DNA from: Haloechinothrix aidingensis
GTDB taxonomy: Bacteria; Actinomycetota; Actinomycetes; Mycobacteriales; Pseudonocardiaceae
Assembly: GCF_013450155.1 (NCBI RefSeq)
Contig: NZ_JACCKD010000001.1
Location: 310,001-374,000, forward strand
Direction of reading: 5' to 3'
Length of the DNA stretch: 64,000 nucleotides
Of the stretch, positions 1-9,546 are shown piece by piece (the stretch's first letter is position 1; each line of letters opens with the position of its first letter). The position numbers and the translations under genes are program-made. The notes beneath the pieces are model-generated. The model was given only the letters and a program-made list of their open reading frames with translations, made no database searches and was not told the origin of the DNA.

Positions 1-300
1 CGCCCCGGTGAACGGGTGCCGGTTCTCTCGCCGGGCCGCCCGCCGGTCGCTCAGCCGCCGCGCCGACGCCGCGAGCGTGACGGCGACCGCGGTCGCGGCG
101 AGGAAGCTCGCCGCGGTGAACCCAAGGCCGGCCACCGCCAGCCACGGTCCGCCGAGTCCCGCCACGGCGAAGGTCAGTAGCGGTGCCGTCCCGGCGAGGA
201 CCCAGCCGCGTAGCCCTGCGGCCCACCCGGTGGCCAGCCCGGGCGCGACCATCAGCACCAGGTAGATCGCGATGGTGCCTGCCGTTGCGGTCGCGGTCAT
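1..300 (-). CDS. Partial integral membrane protein, unknown function
   Basis: An open frame runs on the minus strand from an ATG at 300 off the left edge of the window, so only the first 100 codons are visible. The product begins with a hydrophobic stretch (about residues 8-24), a second one (about 31-58) and a third (about 60-80), followed by a basic cytoplasmic-looking segment rich in Arg. This is the pattern of a multi-spanning membrane protein. Large actinobacterial membrane proteins often sit near cell-wall glycosyltransferase genes, which fits the galactan genes further right, but no family motif is visible in this part. No convincing Shine-Dalgarno precedes the ATG, so the start is uncertain. 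Confidence 0.55.
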   Translation of the reverse strand, partial: MTATATAGTIAIYLVLMVAPGLATGWAAGLRGWVLAGTAPLLTFAVAGLGGPWLAVAGLGFTAASFLAATAVAVTLAASARRLSDRRAARRENRHPFTGA

Positions 301-523
301 GGTGAGCGGCACGGAGTTGCTTCCTCGGCTACGCGCTGGGTGAGGGCGCCTGCCGGATGAGCCGAACGCCAGTAGGGCTGCTCCGGTGGACGCAGTGATG
401 CTACTCCATATCGAGCAGTGCCCGATGATCTGACTCGCGCACGCGCGGTCCGGGTGGAGTGCGCCGCCCCGCTTACCTACGGTCCCGTAACCTCACGAAC
501 CTACGCTCGCGTAACCTGGTGCC
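301..523. promoter_or_regulatory. Divergent intergenic region with repeated CGTAACCT
   Basis: About 220 bp separate the minus-strand membrane gene from the plus-strand acyltransferase. The octamer CGTAACCT occurs twice in direct orientation, at 486-493 and 510-517, ending 6 bp before the ATG at 524. The 24-bp spacing is a little over two helical turns. It could be an operator or upstream promoter element; nothing else is recognisable. Confidence 0.3.
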
Positions 524-1240
524 ATGGCAGAACTCGTGTACCCACCGGTGGTGGCGGCGTGCAAGACGATGTTCCGGGTGCTTGACCTGAAGACACGCCT
601 TGTGGACACCGAGCACATCCCGCGTACCGGGGGCGCGGTCATCGCGTGCAATCACGTGAGCTACCTGGACTTCATCTTCTGCGGGCTGGGCGCGCTACCC
701 GCCGACCGGTACGTCCGGTTCATGGCCAAGCAGCAGATCTTCGAGCACCGCATCGCCGGTCCACTGATGCGCGGCATGCACCACATCCCCGTGGACCGGG
801 AGGCGGGCCAGGCCTCCTACGACGAGGCCGTGGACCGGCTGCGCGCCGGCCAGGTGGTCGGGGTCTTCCCTGAGGCGACGATCAGTCGCTCCTTCACCGT
901 CAAGGGCCTCAAGACCGGCGCCGTACGCATGGCAGCCGACGCCGGAGTGCCGCTCGTACCGATGGCGCTGTGGGGCACGCAGCGGCTGTGGACGAAGGGC
1001 AGGCCACGCAAGCTGGCGCAGCGGCACGTGCCGGTGGAGATACATGTCGGGGCGGCGAGCTATCCGGACCAGGGTGACGACGTGGCCAAGGACACGGCTG
1101 ACCTGCGGGTTCGTATGCAATCACTACTGGACGAGGCGCAGCGCGCCTACCCGGACGCCCCCGGCGAGGGGGAGGAACCGTGGTGGCTTCCCGCGCATCT
1201 CGGCGGCGCCGCCCCACTGCCGGAGTCGGGCACGCCCTAG
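524..1240 (+). CDS. 1-acyl-sn-glycerol-3-phosphate acyltransferase family protein (PlsC-like)
   Basis: The 238-residue protein has the PlsC acyltransferase signature: an H-X4-D block (NHVSYLD, near residue 44) and an FPEATIS block near residue 116 that corresponds to the FPEGT substrate-binding motif. The family transfers an acyl chain from acyl-CoA or acyl-ACP to lysophosphatidic acid or a related acceptor at the inner face of the membrane. There is no transmembrane helix, as in many short actinobacterial members. In mycobacteria, paralogous acyltransferases (Rv3814c-Rv3816c) lie beside a HAD phosphatase and near glf/glfT2, and this layout is repeated here. The gene converges on the HAD gene, with the two 3' ends overlapping by 4 bp. 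The exact acceptor cannot be told from sequence. Confidence 0.85.
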   Translation: MAELVYPPVVAACKTMFRVLDLKTRLVDTEHIPRTGGAVIACNHVSYLDFIFCGLGALPADRYVRFMAKQQIFEHRIAGPLMRGMHHIPVDREAGQASYDEAVDRLRAGQVVGVFPEATISRSFTVKGLKTGAVRMAADAGVPLVPMALWGTQRLWTKGRPRKLAQRHVPVEIHVGAASYPDQGDDVAKDTADLRVRMQSLLDEAQRAYPDAPGEGEEPWWLPAHLGGAAPLPESGTP

Positions 1241-2052
1241 AACCAGCGTTCGAGTACCTGGGCGACACCGTCCTCGGTATTCGGCGCGGTGATCTCGTCG
1301 GCAACGGCATGCACGTGCGGGTGGGCGTTCGCCACGGCCACGCCGTGCCCGGCCCACTCCAGCATCGCGATGTCGTTGGGCATGTCGCCGAACGCGAGCA
1401 CGCCGGCGGGGTCGATGTCGTACCAGCTCGCGACCTCGGCCAGGCCGCTTGCCTTGGTGACCGCGACGGCAGAGATCTCGATGAGCCCGGCGTTGCTCGA
1501 GTAGGTGACCGCGACGGCATCGTCGAGCACGGCTCGCGCGGCCTCGGCCATCTCGTCCGAGGTCATTCGCTCGTCACTGGCGAGTAGCTTGATCGCCGGG
1601 TGACCGAGCACCTCGCCCCGTGTCACGAACGTTCCGCCGGTGTCGTCGCCCCAGGGGTTGTGGAACTCGCTCTCGATGACCACCTGGGACACGCTGGTGT
1701 CGTAGGCGCCTGCGCCCGCTCGCTCGGCACCGAAACGGGCGCGGGGCAGGACCTGTGCGAGGGCGTCGGCGACATCGTGGAGCAGTACGGGGTCGAGGCC
1801 ACGCGTGCGCAGAACCCGGTCGGCGCCGATGTCGTAGAGCACGGCGCCGTTGGCGCAGACGGCGTAGCCGGTTACCCCGCCGGGTCCGGCGATCGCGGGG
1901 ATCCACCGCGGTGGGCGCCCGCTGACCAGCACGAACGGGACGTCCTCCTGGTGGACGTTGCGCAGCGCGGCCTTCGTACGGGGGGTGAACGTCTGCAGCG
2001 GCGTGATCAGGGTGCCGTCCACGTCGGAGGCGATCAGCTGGGGTCGGTGCAC
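1237..2052 (-). CDS. Cof-type HAD-superfamily hydrolase
   Basis: The 271-residue protein starts with the HAD motif I (SDVDGTL, nucleophile Asp10 and general acid Asp12) and carries motif IV as GDMPNDIAMLE near residue 219. The central cap region fits the Cof/C2B subclass, which dephosphorylates sugar phosphates or similar small molecules in the cytoplasm. Its position next to PlsC-like and galactan genes matches Rv3813c of M. tuberculosis, so a conserved housekeeping role is likely, although the substrate is unknown. The 3' end overlaps the stop of the acyltransferase gene by 4 bp. Confidence 0.88.
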   Translation of the reverse strand: MHRPQLIASDVDGTLITPLQTFTPRTKAALRNVHQEDVPFVLVSGRPPRWIPAIAGPGGVTGYAVCANGAVLYDIGADRVLRTRGLDPVLLHDVADALAQVLPRARFGAERAGAGAYDTSVSQVVIESEFHNPWGDDTGGTFVTRGEVLGHPAIKLLASDERMTSDEMAEAARAVLDDAVAVTYSSNAGLIEISAVAVTKASGLAEVASWYDIDPAGVLAFGDMPNDIAMLEWAGHGVAVANAHPHVHAVADEITAPNTEDGVAQVLERWF

Positions 2053-2211
2053 AGTGTGTGGCCCTCGCGGGTGACTCGTGGGACTCTCCGGATGTTCACG
2101 GTACCGCCGGTTGGGGGCCGCATCGGGTGCTGTGGCGAACGTCGCAGCTCAGAGCGTCGATCTCGGGTAACGGCGAGGCGGGGGTCACCCTGATGAGGCA
2201 GAGACGATACT

Positions 2212-3102
2212 GTGCCAGCCGTGCGGGCCGGCATTGTGATCTTGACTGAGGACAGGTGGTGGTCTGGCGAGCCCAAATGGCGAGCAGCCGAAGAGTTGGG
2301 TTTCGACCACGCCTGGACCTATGACCATCTCGGGTGGCGTTCGCTCGTCGACGGGCCGTGGTTCTCCGCGATCCCCACCCTGACAGCAGCGGCGATGGTC
2401 ACCGAGCAGATCGAGCTCGGCACGTTCGTCGCCTCGCCCAACTTCCGGCATCCGGTCCCGTTCGCCCGGGAGCTGATGACCCTGGACGACATCTGCGACG
2501 GGCGGCTGCTGTGCGGCGTCGGCGCCGGTGGCCAGGGTTACGACCGGGCCGTGTTCGGGGAGAGCGAGATGCCACCCGCTCAGCGGGTGGACCGATTCAC
2601 CGAGTTCGTTGAAGCGCTCGACGGCCTGCTGACGCGGGACGGATTCGACTACTCGGGCGAGTACTACACCGCTGTGGGGGCCAGGAACCTGCCGGGATGC
2701 GTGCGGCATCCGAGAGTTCCATTCGTGGTCGCCGCGAACAACCCGCGCTCGTTGCGCCTGGCCGCCCGGTTCGGAGGGGGGTGGGTCACCACGGGGCATC
2801 CCAGCGAAGACCTGGACGGTTGGTGGCGCGGAGTCGCCGACATCGCAGGCGAGTTCAACCGTGCCGCCGAGCAGGTCGACAGGGATCCGGGAGAGGTTCG
2901 TCGCTATCTGAGCCTTGACGCGGCTCCCGTGTATTCGCTTACCTGTGTGGATACGTTCACGGAGGCTGCAGAGAAAGCACACAAGCTGGGGTTTACCGAT
3001 GTCGTCGTGCATTGGCCGCGGTCCGCCGAGCCGTACGCTGGGCGGGAAGCGGTCCTCGAGCGCGTCGCCGACGAAGTACTCGAGGAGGTCCGGGATCTGT
3101 GA
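2212..3102 (+). CDS. LLM-class flavin/F420-dependent oxidoreductase
   Basis: The 296-residue protein is a luciferase-like monooxygenase family TIM barrel. Typical segments are the early FDHAWTYDH block, ELGTFVASPNFRHP (about residues 65-78) and the GVGAGGQGYD loop (about 102-111). Such enzymes use reduced FMN or, commonly in actinomycetes, coenzyme F420. The start is a GTG at 2212; no other initiator gives a better-aligned N terminus. The gene ends in a GTGA overlap with the following alpha/beta-hydrolase, so the two are translationally coupled and probably act on the same compound. The substrate cannot be inferred. Confidence 0.85.
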   Translation: MPAVRAGIVILTEDRWWSGEPKWRAAEELGFDHAWTYDHLGWRSLVDGPWFSAIPTLTAAAMVTEQIELGTFVASPNFRHPVPFARELMTLDDICDGRLLCGVGAGGQGYDRAVFGESEMPPAQRVDRFTEFVEALDGLLTRDGFDYSGEYYTAVGARNLPGCVRHPRVPFVVAANNPRSLRLAARFGGGWVTTGHPSEDLDGWWRGVADIAGEFNRAAEQVDRDPGEVRRYLSLDAAPVYSLTCVDTFTEAAEKAHKLGFTDVVVHWPRSAEPYAGREAVLERVADEVLEEVRDL

Positions 3103-3962
3103 ATGAAGCGACAATCGCCAAGGACAGCGACATGCGTGCACCTGTATCCGGCACTGTAGATCGAGCCGACGGGGCGCAGTTGCGATGGTGGCGAGTCGGT
3201 CACGGCGAGCCGGTGGTGCTTGTGCACGGCTCGTTCGACGATCATCAGAGCTGGTCTCCGCTGGTATCGCAGCTTTCCGGGCGCGCCGACCTGACCAGCT
3301 ACGACCGGCGTGGACACAGCGCCAGCAGCGAACCACGCGGCCAGGGAAGTATCCGGGCGGACGCCGAGGACCTTCTCGCCGTGCTGGATACCGTGGTCGG
3401 TGGGCCCGCGCACCTGGTGGGGCATTCGTACGGAGCATCGGTGGTCTTGCTGGCCGCGGTGTTGCGCAGGGATGCGGTACGCAGTGTGGCGGCCTACGAG
3501 CCGCCGTTGTACGGGCTGCTGGACCACAACCCGGTGGCGAAGGTGTTCGGCGCGGAGACCGGGGTGTGGATGGCACACGCCGCTGAGCTGATCCGCTCGG
3601 GCAACCCGGGCCAGGGGGCGCGGGTGTACGTGGAGAAGGTCGGTATCGGCAAGGGCAGCTGGGAAGGCCTGTTCACCAGGGAGCAGCGCATGACCATGGT
3701 GTCCAACGCCTACACCTGGCTGGACCAGTACAACGACCCCAGCGGGCGGTCGGTGGATATCGGGACGCTCTCCTGGGCGCGCTTCCCGATTACGCTGGTC
3801 GCCGGCGAGCGCAGCTGGGAGCTGAACAAGCTGGTGATCTCGGAGCTCGCGGAGCGGCTGCCGCTGGCCCGCAACGTCACGCTGCCCGGCGCGGGGCACG
3901 CGGGGCACCTCACCCATCCGGCCGAGCTCGCGGCGGCCCTCGCTCCTCAGCTCCGCGCCTGA
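3099..3962 (+). CDS. Alpha/beta-fold hydrolase
   Basis: The GTG at 3099 overlaps the TGA of the LLM gene (GTGA) and has a GAGGAGG-type ribosome site just upstream, so it is preferred over the longer open frame starting at 3012. The 287-residue product has an oxyanion HGSFDDHQSW block, the nucleophile elbow GHSYGAS and a C-terminal GAGHAGH segment supplying the catalytic His. This is the MhpC/haloalkane-dehalogenase-like fold of cytoplasmic esterases and C-C or C-O hydrolases. Coupling to the oxidoreductase suggests an oxidise-then-hydrolyse pair. The substrate is unknown. Confidence 0.85.
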   Translation: MNEATIAKDSDMRAPVSGTVDRADGAQLRWWRVGHGEPVVLVHGSFDDHQSWSPLVSQLSGRADLTSYDRRGHSASSEPRGQGSIRADAEDLLAVLDTVVGGPAHLVGHSYGASVVLLAAVLRRDAVRSVAAYEPPLYGLLDHNPVAKVFGAETGVWMAHAAELIRSGNPGQGARVYVEKVGIGKGSWEGLFTREQRMTMVSNAYTWLDQYNDPSGRSVDIGTLSWARFPITLVAGERSWELNKLVISELAERLPLARNVTLPGAGHAGHLTHPAELAAALAPQLRA

Positions 3963-4084
3963 TGCCCTCGGTGGCCACCGGCAGTGGATTCCGCGGGGCC
4001 CCTGCGGGCCGTGCGGGGACCGGGTAGCGCGGGGTGCGGGCGGCCGGGTAGCTCGTTCGTGTAAGCGGTGCGCCGGTACTCTAG

Positions 4085-5320
<1,236 letters not shown>

Positions 5321-5558
5321 TGGGCATCCCGGCACCCCGTGTCGGGCGACACGGCACGCCATGTTGGGCGCGAGGACACTGTGGATGACGAAAGTGGGGT
5401 ATCCCCGGGGCATACTCGCCTTCTGGCTACACGAGTGAGTGACCACGACAATTACGCATGGTGACGGCGTGTTGCCAAGTGTGATGCCCGTGACTCGCGC
5501 GAATGCGCGAGATGTACGTTATCCGCATTACGGCACAGCGAACCGCCGGAGGAACAGC

Positions 5559-7418
5559 GTGATGCAGAAGTACATCGAGCGCGGGCAGCTGCTCGCGCAG
5601 CGTGGGCTCTACGCGGGGCCGTCCGATGTGGTGAGCAGGGACCTCTACGGCGAAGTCACATGCGGGCGGGCGCTGCGCAGGCGTGACAGCGTCACCCTCC
5701 AGCCGGGCACGTGCGTGTCCGCCAATACGTACTTCGGGCGGTTTCCCGCCACCTTCTGGCAGCGCTGGACCGGGGTTCGCGAGGTCCGGGTCGAGCTGGT
5801 GGCCAGCGGCAGCGGCCGTATCTTCGTGGACGCCTCGGACTTCGTCGCCGAGCCCCGTACCGTGGCGGCTCGCCCCGTGGAGGACGCGGTGGCCGAGACC
5901 ATCACGATGTGCGTGCCGATCGACCGGTTCTACGACGGCGGGGCCATGTGGCTGCGGTTGGAGACCGAAGGGGCGCAGGAGCTCACCGTGGAGCGGGTGC
6001 GCTGGTTGGTCGACGCGCCGGAGGTCGTGCGCCCGACCGCGATCACGATCTGCACCATGAACCGGGCGGACGACTGTATGGCGACGCTGCAGACGCTGGC
6101 CGCCGAGCTGGACGAGCTCGAGACGGTCAGCACGGTCTACGTGGCGGACCAGGGCACGGACACCGTGGAGAGCCGCGACGGTTTCGAGCAGGTCGGCAAG
6201 GACCTCGGAGGCATGCTGCGCTATATCAGGCAGCCGAACCTCGGCGGGTCCGGCGGGTTCACCCGGGGCTTGTTCGAAACCGTCGGCGAGGACGACGGCG
6301 CGCGCACGGGCGTGCTGTTCATGGACGACGACGTGCTGCTGGAACCGGACATGGTGGTGCGGCTGACGGCGTTCGCCAACCGCACGCATGACCCGATCAT
6401 CGTCGGTGGGCAGATGCTCAACCTCCTGCACCCGCACCAGCTGCACGTCGGCGCGGAATGGGCGAGCCTCAACACTCTCGAACCCGGTATCCCGTCGCGA
6501 CACAGCCATGCCACGGCCGACCTGCTCGGTCTGCGGCCCGGGATGGACCGGCCGGACCGGCAGGATCGCAGGGTCGACTCCGGGTACAACGGCTGGTGGT
6601 CCTGCTTGATCCCCGCCGAGGTGGTCGACGAGGTCGGCTACCCGATGCCGTTCTTCTTCCAGTGGGACGACGCGGAGTACTCCTACCGCGCCGCCGCGCA
6701 CGGCATCCGCACAGTCACCCTGCCGGGGGCGGGCGTGTGGCACGCCGACTTCGGCTGGAAGGACTGGGACGAGTGGCACCGGTACTTCAACCTGCGCAAC
6801 TCGATGATCACCGCGGCGCTGCACAGCCCGTTCGACCGTACGGTGCTGACGCGGGTGCTGCTCGCCCAGTTCGTGCGCTACCTGCTTGGTAACCAGTACG
6901 GGTTGGCAGCCACGCTGATCAAGGCGGTCGAGGACTTCCTCGAGGGGCCCGAGACGCTGCACGACGGCGGGGTGGCCGCGATGCGGGAGGTCCGCCGGAT
7001 CAGGGCGCAGTACCCGGAGACGCAGCGGCAGCAGCCGCACGAGATTCCCGGCATCGCCTCCAACGACATCGGCATCGTCAACGCGGGCCCCCGGCCGAGC
7101 AAGGAGCGGTTGGTGCTGATCAAACGGATCCTGTGGCGGGTCCTCGGTAAGCATACGTACGCGCTGGGTGCGATCCCGGCCGACGAGGCGCACTGGTGGC
7201 ACGTGTCGCTGTTCCACACCGCCGTGGTTACCGACGCCTCGCAGGAAGGTGTGCGGGTGCGCACGTACGATCGTGGACGCATGATGGGGCTGGCGCGCCG
7301 CGCAGCGAGTACACTCCTGCGGCTGCGCAAGGAGGGGCCCCGGGTGCGCGAGGCGTACCGGAGCGCCCTTCCCGAGCTCACCAGCAGGCAGAACTGGGCA
7401 CGTTTGTACGGCAAGTAG
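5559..7418 (+). CDS. glfT2: Galactofuranosyltransferase GlfT2
   Basis: This is the processive polymerase that adds alternating beta-1,5 and beta-1,6 galactofuranose to the lipid-linked arabinogalactan primer at the inner membrane face. Visible features are the N-terminal beta-sandwich block (YFGRFPATFWQRW), the NLGGSGGFTRG loop, the metal-binding FMDDDV motif and the WHADFGWKDWDEWH region carrying the catalytic Asp and His. The frame is open from a GTG at 5439, but GGAGGA at 5548-5553 sits correctly before GTG 5559 and ATG 5562. Starting there places the YFGRFP block about 57 residues in, as in mycobacterial GlfT2, giving about 619 residues. The gene probably forms one unit with glf. Confidence 0.95.
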   Translation: MMQKYIERGQLLAQRGLYAGPSDVVSRDLYGEVTCGRALRRRDSVTLQPGTCVSANTYFGRFPATFWQRWTGVREVRVELVASGSGRIFVDASDFVAEPRTVAARPVEDAVAETITMCVPIDRFYDGGAMWLRLETEGAQELTVERVRWLVDAPEVVRPTAITICTMNRADDCMATLQTLAAELDELETVSTVYVADQGTDTVESRDGFEQVGKDLGGMLRYIRQPNLGGSGGFTRGLFETVGEDDGARTGVLFMDDDVLLEPDMVVRLTAFANRTHDPIIVGGQMLNLLHPHQLHVGAEWASLNTLEPGIPSRHSHATADLLGLRPGMDRPDRQDRRVDSGYNGWWSCLIPAEVVDEVGYPMPFFFQWDDAEYSYRAAAHGIRTVTLPGAGVWHADFGWKDWDEWHRYFNLRNSMITAALHSPFDRTVLTRVLLAQFVRYLLGNQYGLAATLIKAVEDFLEGPETLHDGGVAAMREVRRIRAQYPETQRQQPHEIPGIASNDIGIVNAGPRPSKERLVLIKRILWRVLGKHTYALGAIPADEAHWWHVSLFHTAVVTDASQEGVRVRTYDRGRMMGLARRAASTLLRLRKEGPRVREAYRSALPELTSRQNWARLYGK

Positions 7419-7424
7419 CCGTCG

Positions 7425-7676
7425 TCACGGGCGCTGGCGCAGCCCGAAACCCGCTCCCGCCGTGTGGTTGTCGTCGACGTAGGCGACGGCGACGTGCCCG
7501 AAGTTCACCAGCACGGTGGAGTGGTCGCGGGTGGCGACGCTTTCCACTCCGCCGCGTTCGAGCATCTCCGGCAGGCGCTGGGCCAGTGTCTCCGTTTGCT
7601 CGGGCTCGAGCGTGAACGTCAGCGGTGTGCTCGACGACGCCAAATGCAGGACAAGGGATACTCTCTCGTCGGCCAT
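7425..7676 (-). CDS. Small conserved hypothetical protein
   Basis: The ATG at 7676 gives an 83-residue acidic, soluble protein that begins MADERVSL; the frame stays open to 7712 and could add 12 residues. It has no membrane segment or known motif. The predicted pattern is alternating beta strands (VSLVLHLASS, STVLVNFGHVAVAYVDDN) with one amphipathic helix rich in Glu. It lies tail-to-tail with glfT2 (6-bp gap) and just upstream of glfT1 on the same strand, so it may be co-transcribed with neither or be read into glfT1. Function is unknown. Confidence 0.6.
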   Translation of the reverse strand: MADERVSLVLHLASSSTPLTFTLEPEQTETLAQRLPEMLERGGVESVATRDHSTVLVNFGHVAVAYVDDNHTAGAGFGLRQRP

Positions 7677-7766
7677 GGACGCAGCACACCACCGGGTGTA
7701 TGTGCCGGGCAAGGTGGTTCGCTCTGGGCGATGCGTGGTGCGCTGCCATGCAGGCTGCCCACCGGC

Positions 7767-8708
7767 TTATGCGGAACCCTCCGGGTACCGGTGGAAACGT
7801 TCCCGGCGGCCCTGGCGCGCGAGGCGTAGCCACTGCAGGAACTCGCGCGGGCTGCGCTTGCACGCGACGAAGTACAGTCCGAAGCGGACGATCTCCAGCG
7901 CGCCGATCTTGCGCATCCCCGGCTGGGACAGCAGGTACCCGCGGTTGCGGTAGGTGTAGTAGCGCTTGGCCGCGCCCGCGGGGTCCTGGGCGTGCAGCCT
8001 GCCGCCGAGCATAGGCCTGAACTCGGCGGTCCCGTTCGGGTGCAGGTAGGCGGTGCGGGTGGTGGTGCCGAACGCCAGCCCGGACCGCACCAGCCTGCGG
8101 TGGATCTCCACCTCGTCGCCGCGCAGGAACAGGCGCAGGTCGGGAACCCCCACCACCTCGAGGGTGGTGGCACGGAACAGGGCCCCGTTGAACAGCGACG
8201 CGATGCCGGGCAGGAAGCCGTCGCCCAGCTCGGCAAGCGAACGCTTCCAGGTCAGTCCCCTGCGCAGCGGGAAAGCGAGGGTGTCGGGGTGGTCGATATC
8301 GACTACGGCGGGTGAGACCGCGTCGAGACCGCGGGAGTCGGCCTCCTGCCGGAGTACGGCGAGTACGTCCTCGTCGGCCGGGCAGCCGTCGTCGTCGGCG
8401 AGCCAGACCCAGCCCGCCCCGAGCGCGAGCGCGTGCAGCATGCCGAGCGCGAAACCGCCTGCCCCGCCCAGGTTGCGGCGCGAGTGCAGGTAGGTGTGCG
8501 GCAGCTGGCAGTCGCCGACCACGTCGCGCGCGAGCTCGGTGGGATCGTTATCTACCACGATCAGGTGATTCACGGGGTGTGACTGGGCCGCGATGGCCTT
8601 CAGCGAGTGTGCGAGGGATTCGTGCCGGTCCCGGGTGACGACGACCGCGACCACCGGGTCGGTGGCCGCTTCGGGTGTACCGGCCGCGCCGCTCGCCGTC
8701 CCCGTCAC
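7767..8708 (-). CDS. glfT1: Galactofuranosyltransferase GlfT1 (GT2 family)
   Basis: The GTG at 8708 lies 13 bp after the stop of the ATP-binding gene and behind a GAGGCAG ribosome site. It gives a 313-residue protein, close to mycobacterial GlfT1 (about 304). The GT2 fold is shown by VAVVVTRDRHE at the N terminus, VDNDPTE, NLGGAGGF and the acidic WLADDDG metal motif. GlfT1 adds the first galactofuranose residues to the rhamnosyl linker lipid. The longer frame to 8933 runs through wzt and is rejected. Gene order wzm-wzt-glfT1 keeps the mycobacterial set Rv3781-Rv3783 together, so galactan priming and export are probably co-expressed. Confidence 0.92.
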   Translation of the reverse strand: MTGTASGAAGTPEAATDPVVAVVVTRDRHESLAHSLKAIAAQSHPVNHLIVVDNDPTELARDVVGDCQLPHTYLHSRRNLGGAGGFALGMLHALALGAGWVWLADDDGCPADEDVLAVLRQEADSRGLDAVSPAVVDIDHPDTLAFPLRRGLTWKRSLAELGDGFLPGIASLFNGALFRATTLEVVGVPDLRLFLRGDEVEIHRRLVRSGLAFGTTTRTAYLHPNGTAEFRPMLGGRLHAQDPAGAAKRYYTYRNRGYLLSQPGMRKIGALEIVRFGLYFVACKRSPREFLQWLRLARQGRRERFHRYPEGSA

Positions 8709-8721
8709 GATACTGCCTCGT

Positions 8722-9543
8722 TCACGATGTGTAGCCGCTTCCGACGGGTGTGGAGGATCTGATGCCGAGACGCTTCGCCGCCTCGGCGCCGATGGACTCG
8801 TACGGGTCCTTGCCCTTGTACGCGGTGAGTACCTCACGCAGCGAGCCCTGCTGGCGCACGTGCCCCTCGTCCAGCCACACGGCCGAGGTGCACAACTCCA
8901 ACAGTAGCTCGTCCTGGTGCGAGGCGAACACAAGCGCGCCGGAGCGCTTGACCAGATCCACCAGCCGGTTGCGGGCCTTGTTCATGAACGCGCTGTCCAC
9001 CGCGCCGATGCCTTCGTCGAGCAGCAGGATCTCCGGGTTGATCGAGGTGACCACGCCGAGGGCCAGCCGTACCCGCATCCCCGTGGAGTAGGCGCGCAGC
9101 GGCATCTGCAGGTAGTTGCCGAGCTCGGTGAACTCGGCGATGTCGTCCACTCGCTTCTGCATCTGCTTGCGCGTCATACCGAGGTAGAGACCGCGGATCA
9201 TGATGTTCTCGTAGCCCGAGATCTCGTTGTCCATACCGATGCCCAGGTCGAAGACCGGCGCCACACGGCCGACGATGCGGGAGGACCCGCGGGTGGGCTC
9301 GTAGATCCCGGACAGCAGGCGAAGCAGCGTGGACTTGCCCGATCCGTTGTGGCCGACCAGCCCGACCCGGTCGCCCTCGCGTATCGACATCGTGATGTCC
9401 TGCAGCGCCTCGATGATCGGCACCTTGCTCTCGGTGCCGATCTTGCCGCCGACCTTGCCGAGCACCTTCTTCTTCAACGAACGGGTCTTGGCGTCGAAGA
9501 TCGGGAAGTCGACGTAGGCGTTGCGCACGTCAATGCTGACCAT
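8722..9543 (-). CDS. wzt: Galactan ABC exporter, ATP-binding subunit (Wzt/RfbE-like)
   Basis: The 273-residue nucleotide-binding protein has Walker A GHNGSGKST (about residues 64-72), a Q-loop-free polysaccharide-exporter pattern, and Walker B as ILLLDEGIGAVD. A signature variant (AYSTGMRVRLALG) replaces the canonical LSGGQ, as in Wzt/TagH-type exporters of polymeric glycans. There is no C-terminal carbohydrate-binding domain, so recognition is not chain-cap dependent. It pairs with the adjacent permease to flip the lipid-linked galactan to the periplasmic face (Rv3781 counterpart). It starts 3 bp after the permease stop. Confidence 0.93.
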   Translation of the reverse strand: MVSIDVRNAYVDFPIFDAKTRSLKKKVLGKVGGKIGTESKVPIIEALQDITMSIREGDRVGLVGHNGSGKSTLLRLLSGIYEPTRGSSRIVGRVAPVFDLGIGMDNEISGYENIMIRGLYLGMTRKQMQKRVDDIAEFTELGNYLQMPLRAYSTGMRVRLALGVVTSINPEILLLDEGIGAVDSAFMNKARNRLVDLVKRSGALVFASHQDELLLELCTSAVWLDEGHVRQQGSLREVLTAYKGKDPYESIGAEAAKRLGIRSSTPVGSGYTS

Positions 9544-9546
9544 AGT

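Noticed and set aside
5337-5354. glf terminator or attenuator
   Set aside because: CCGTGTC/GACACGG is only a 7-bp stem 16 bp after the glf stop with no tail, and glfT2 follows closely in the same direction; evidence is too weak to list as a terminator.
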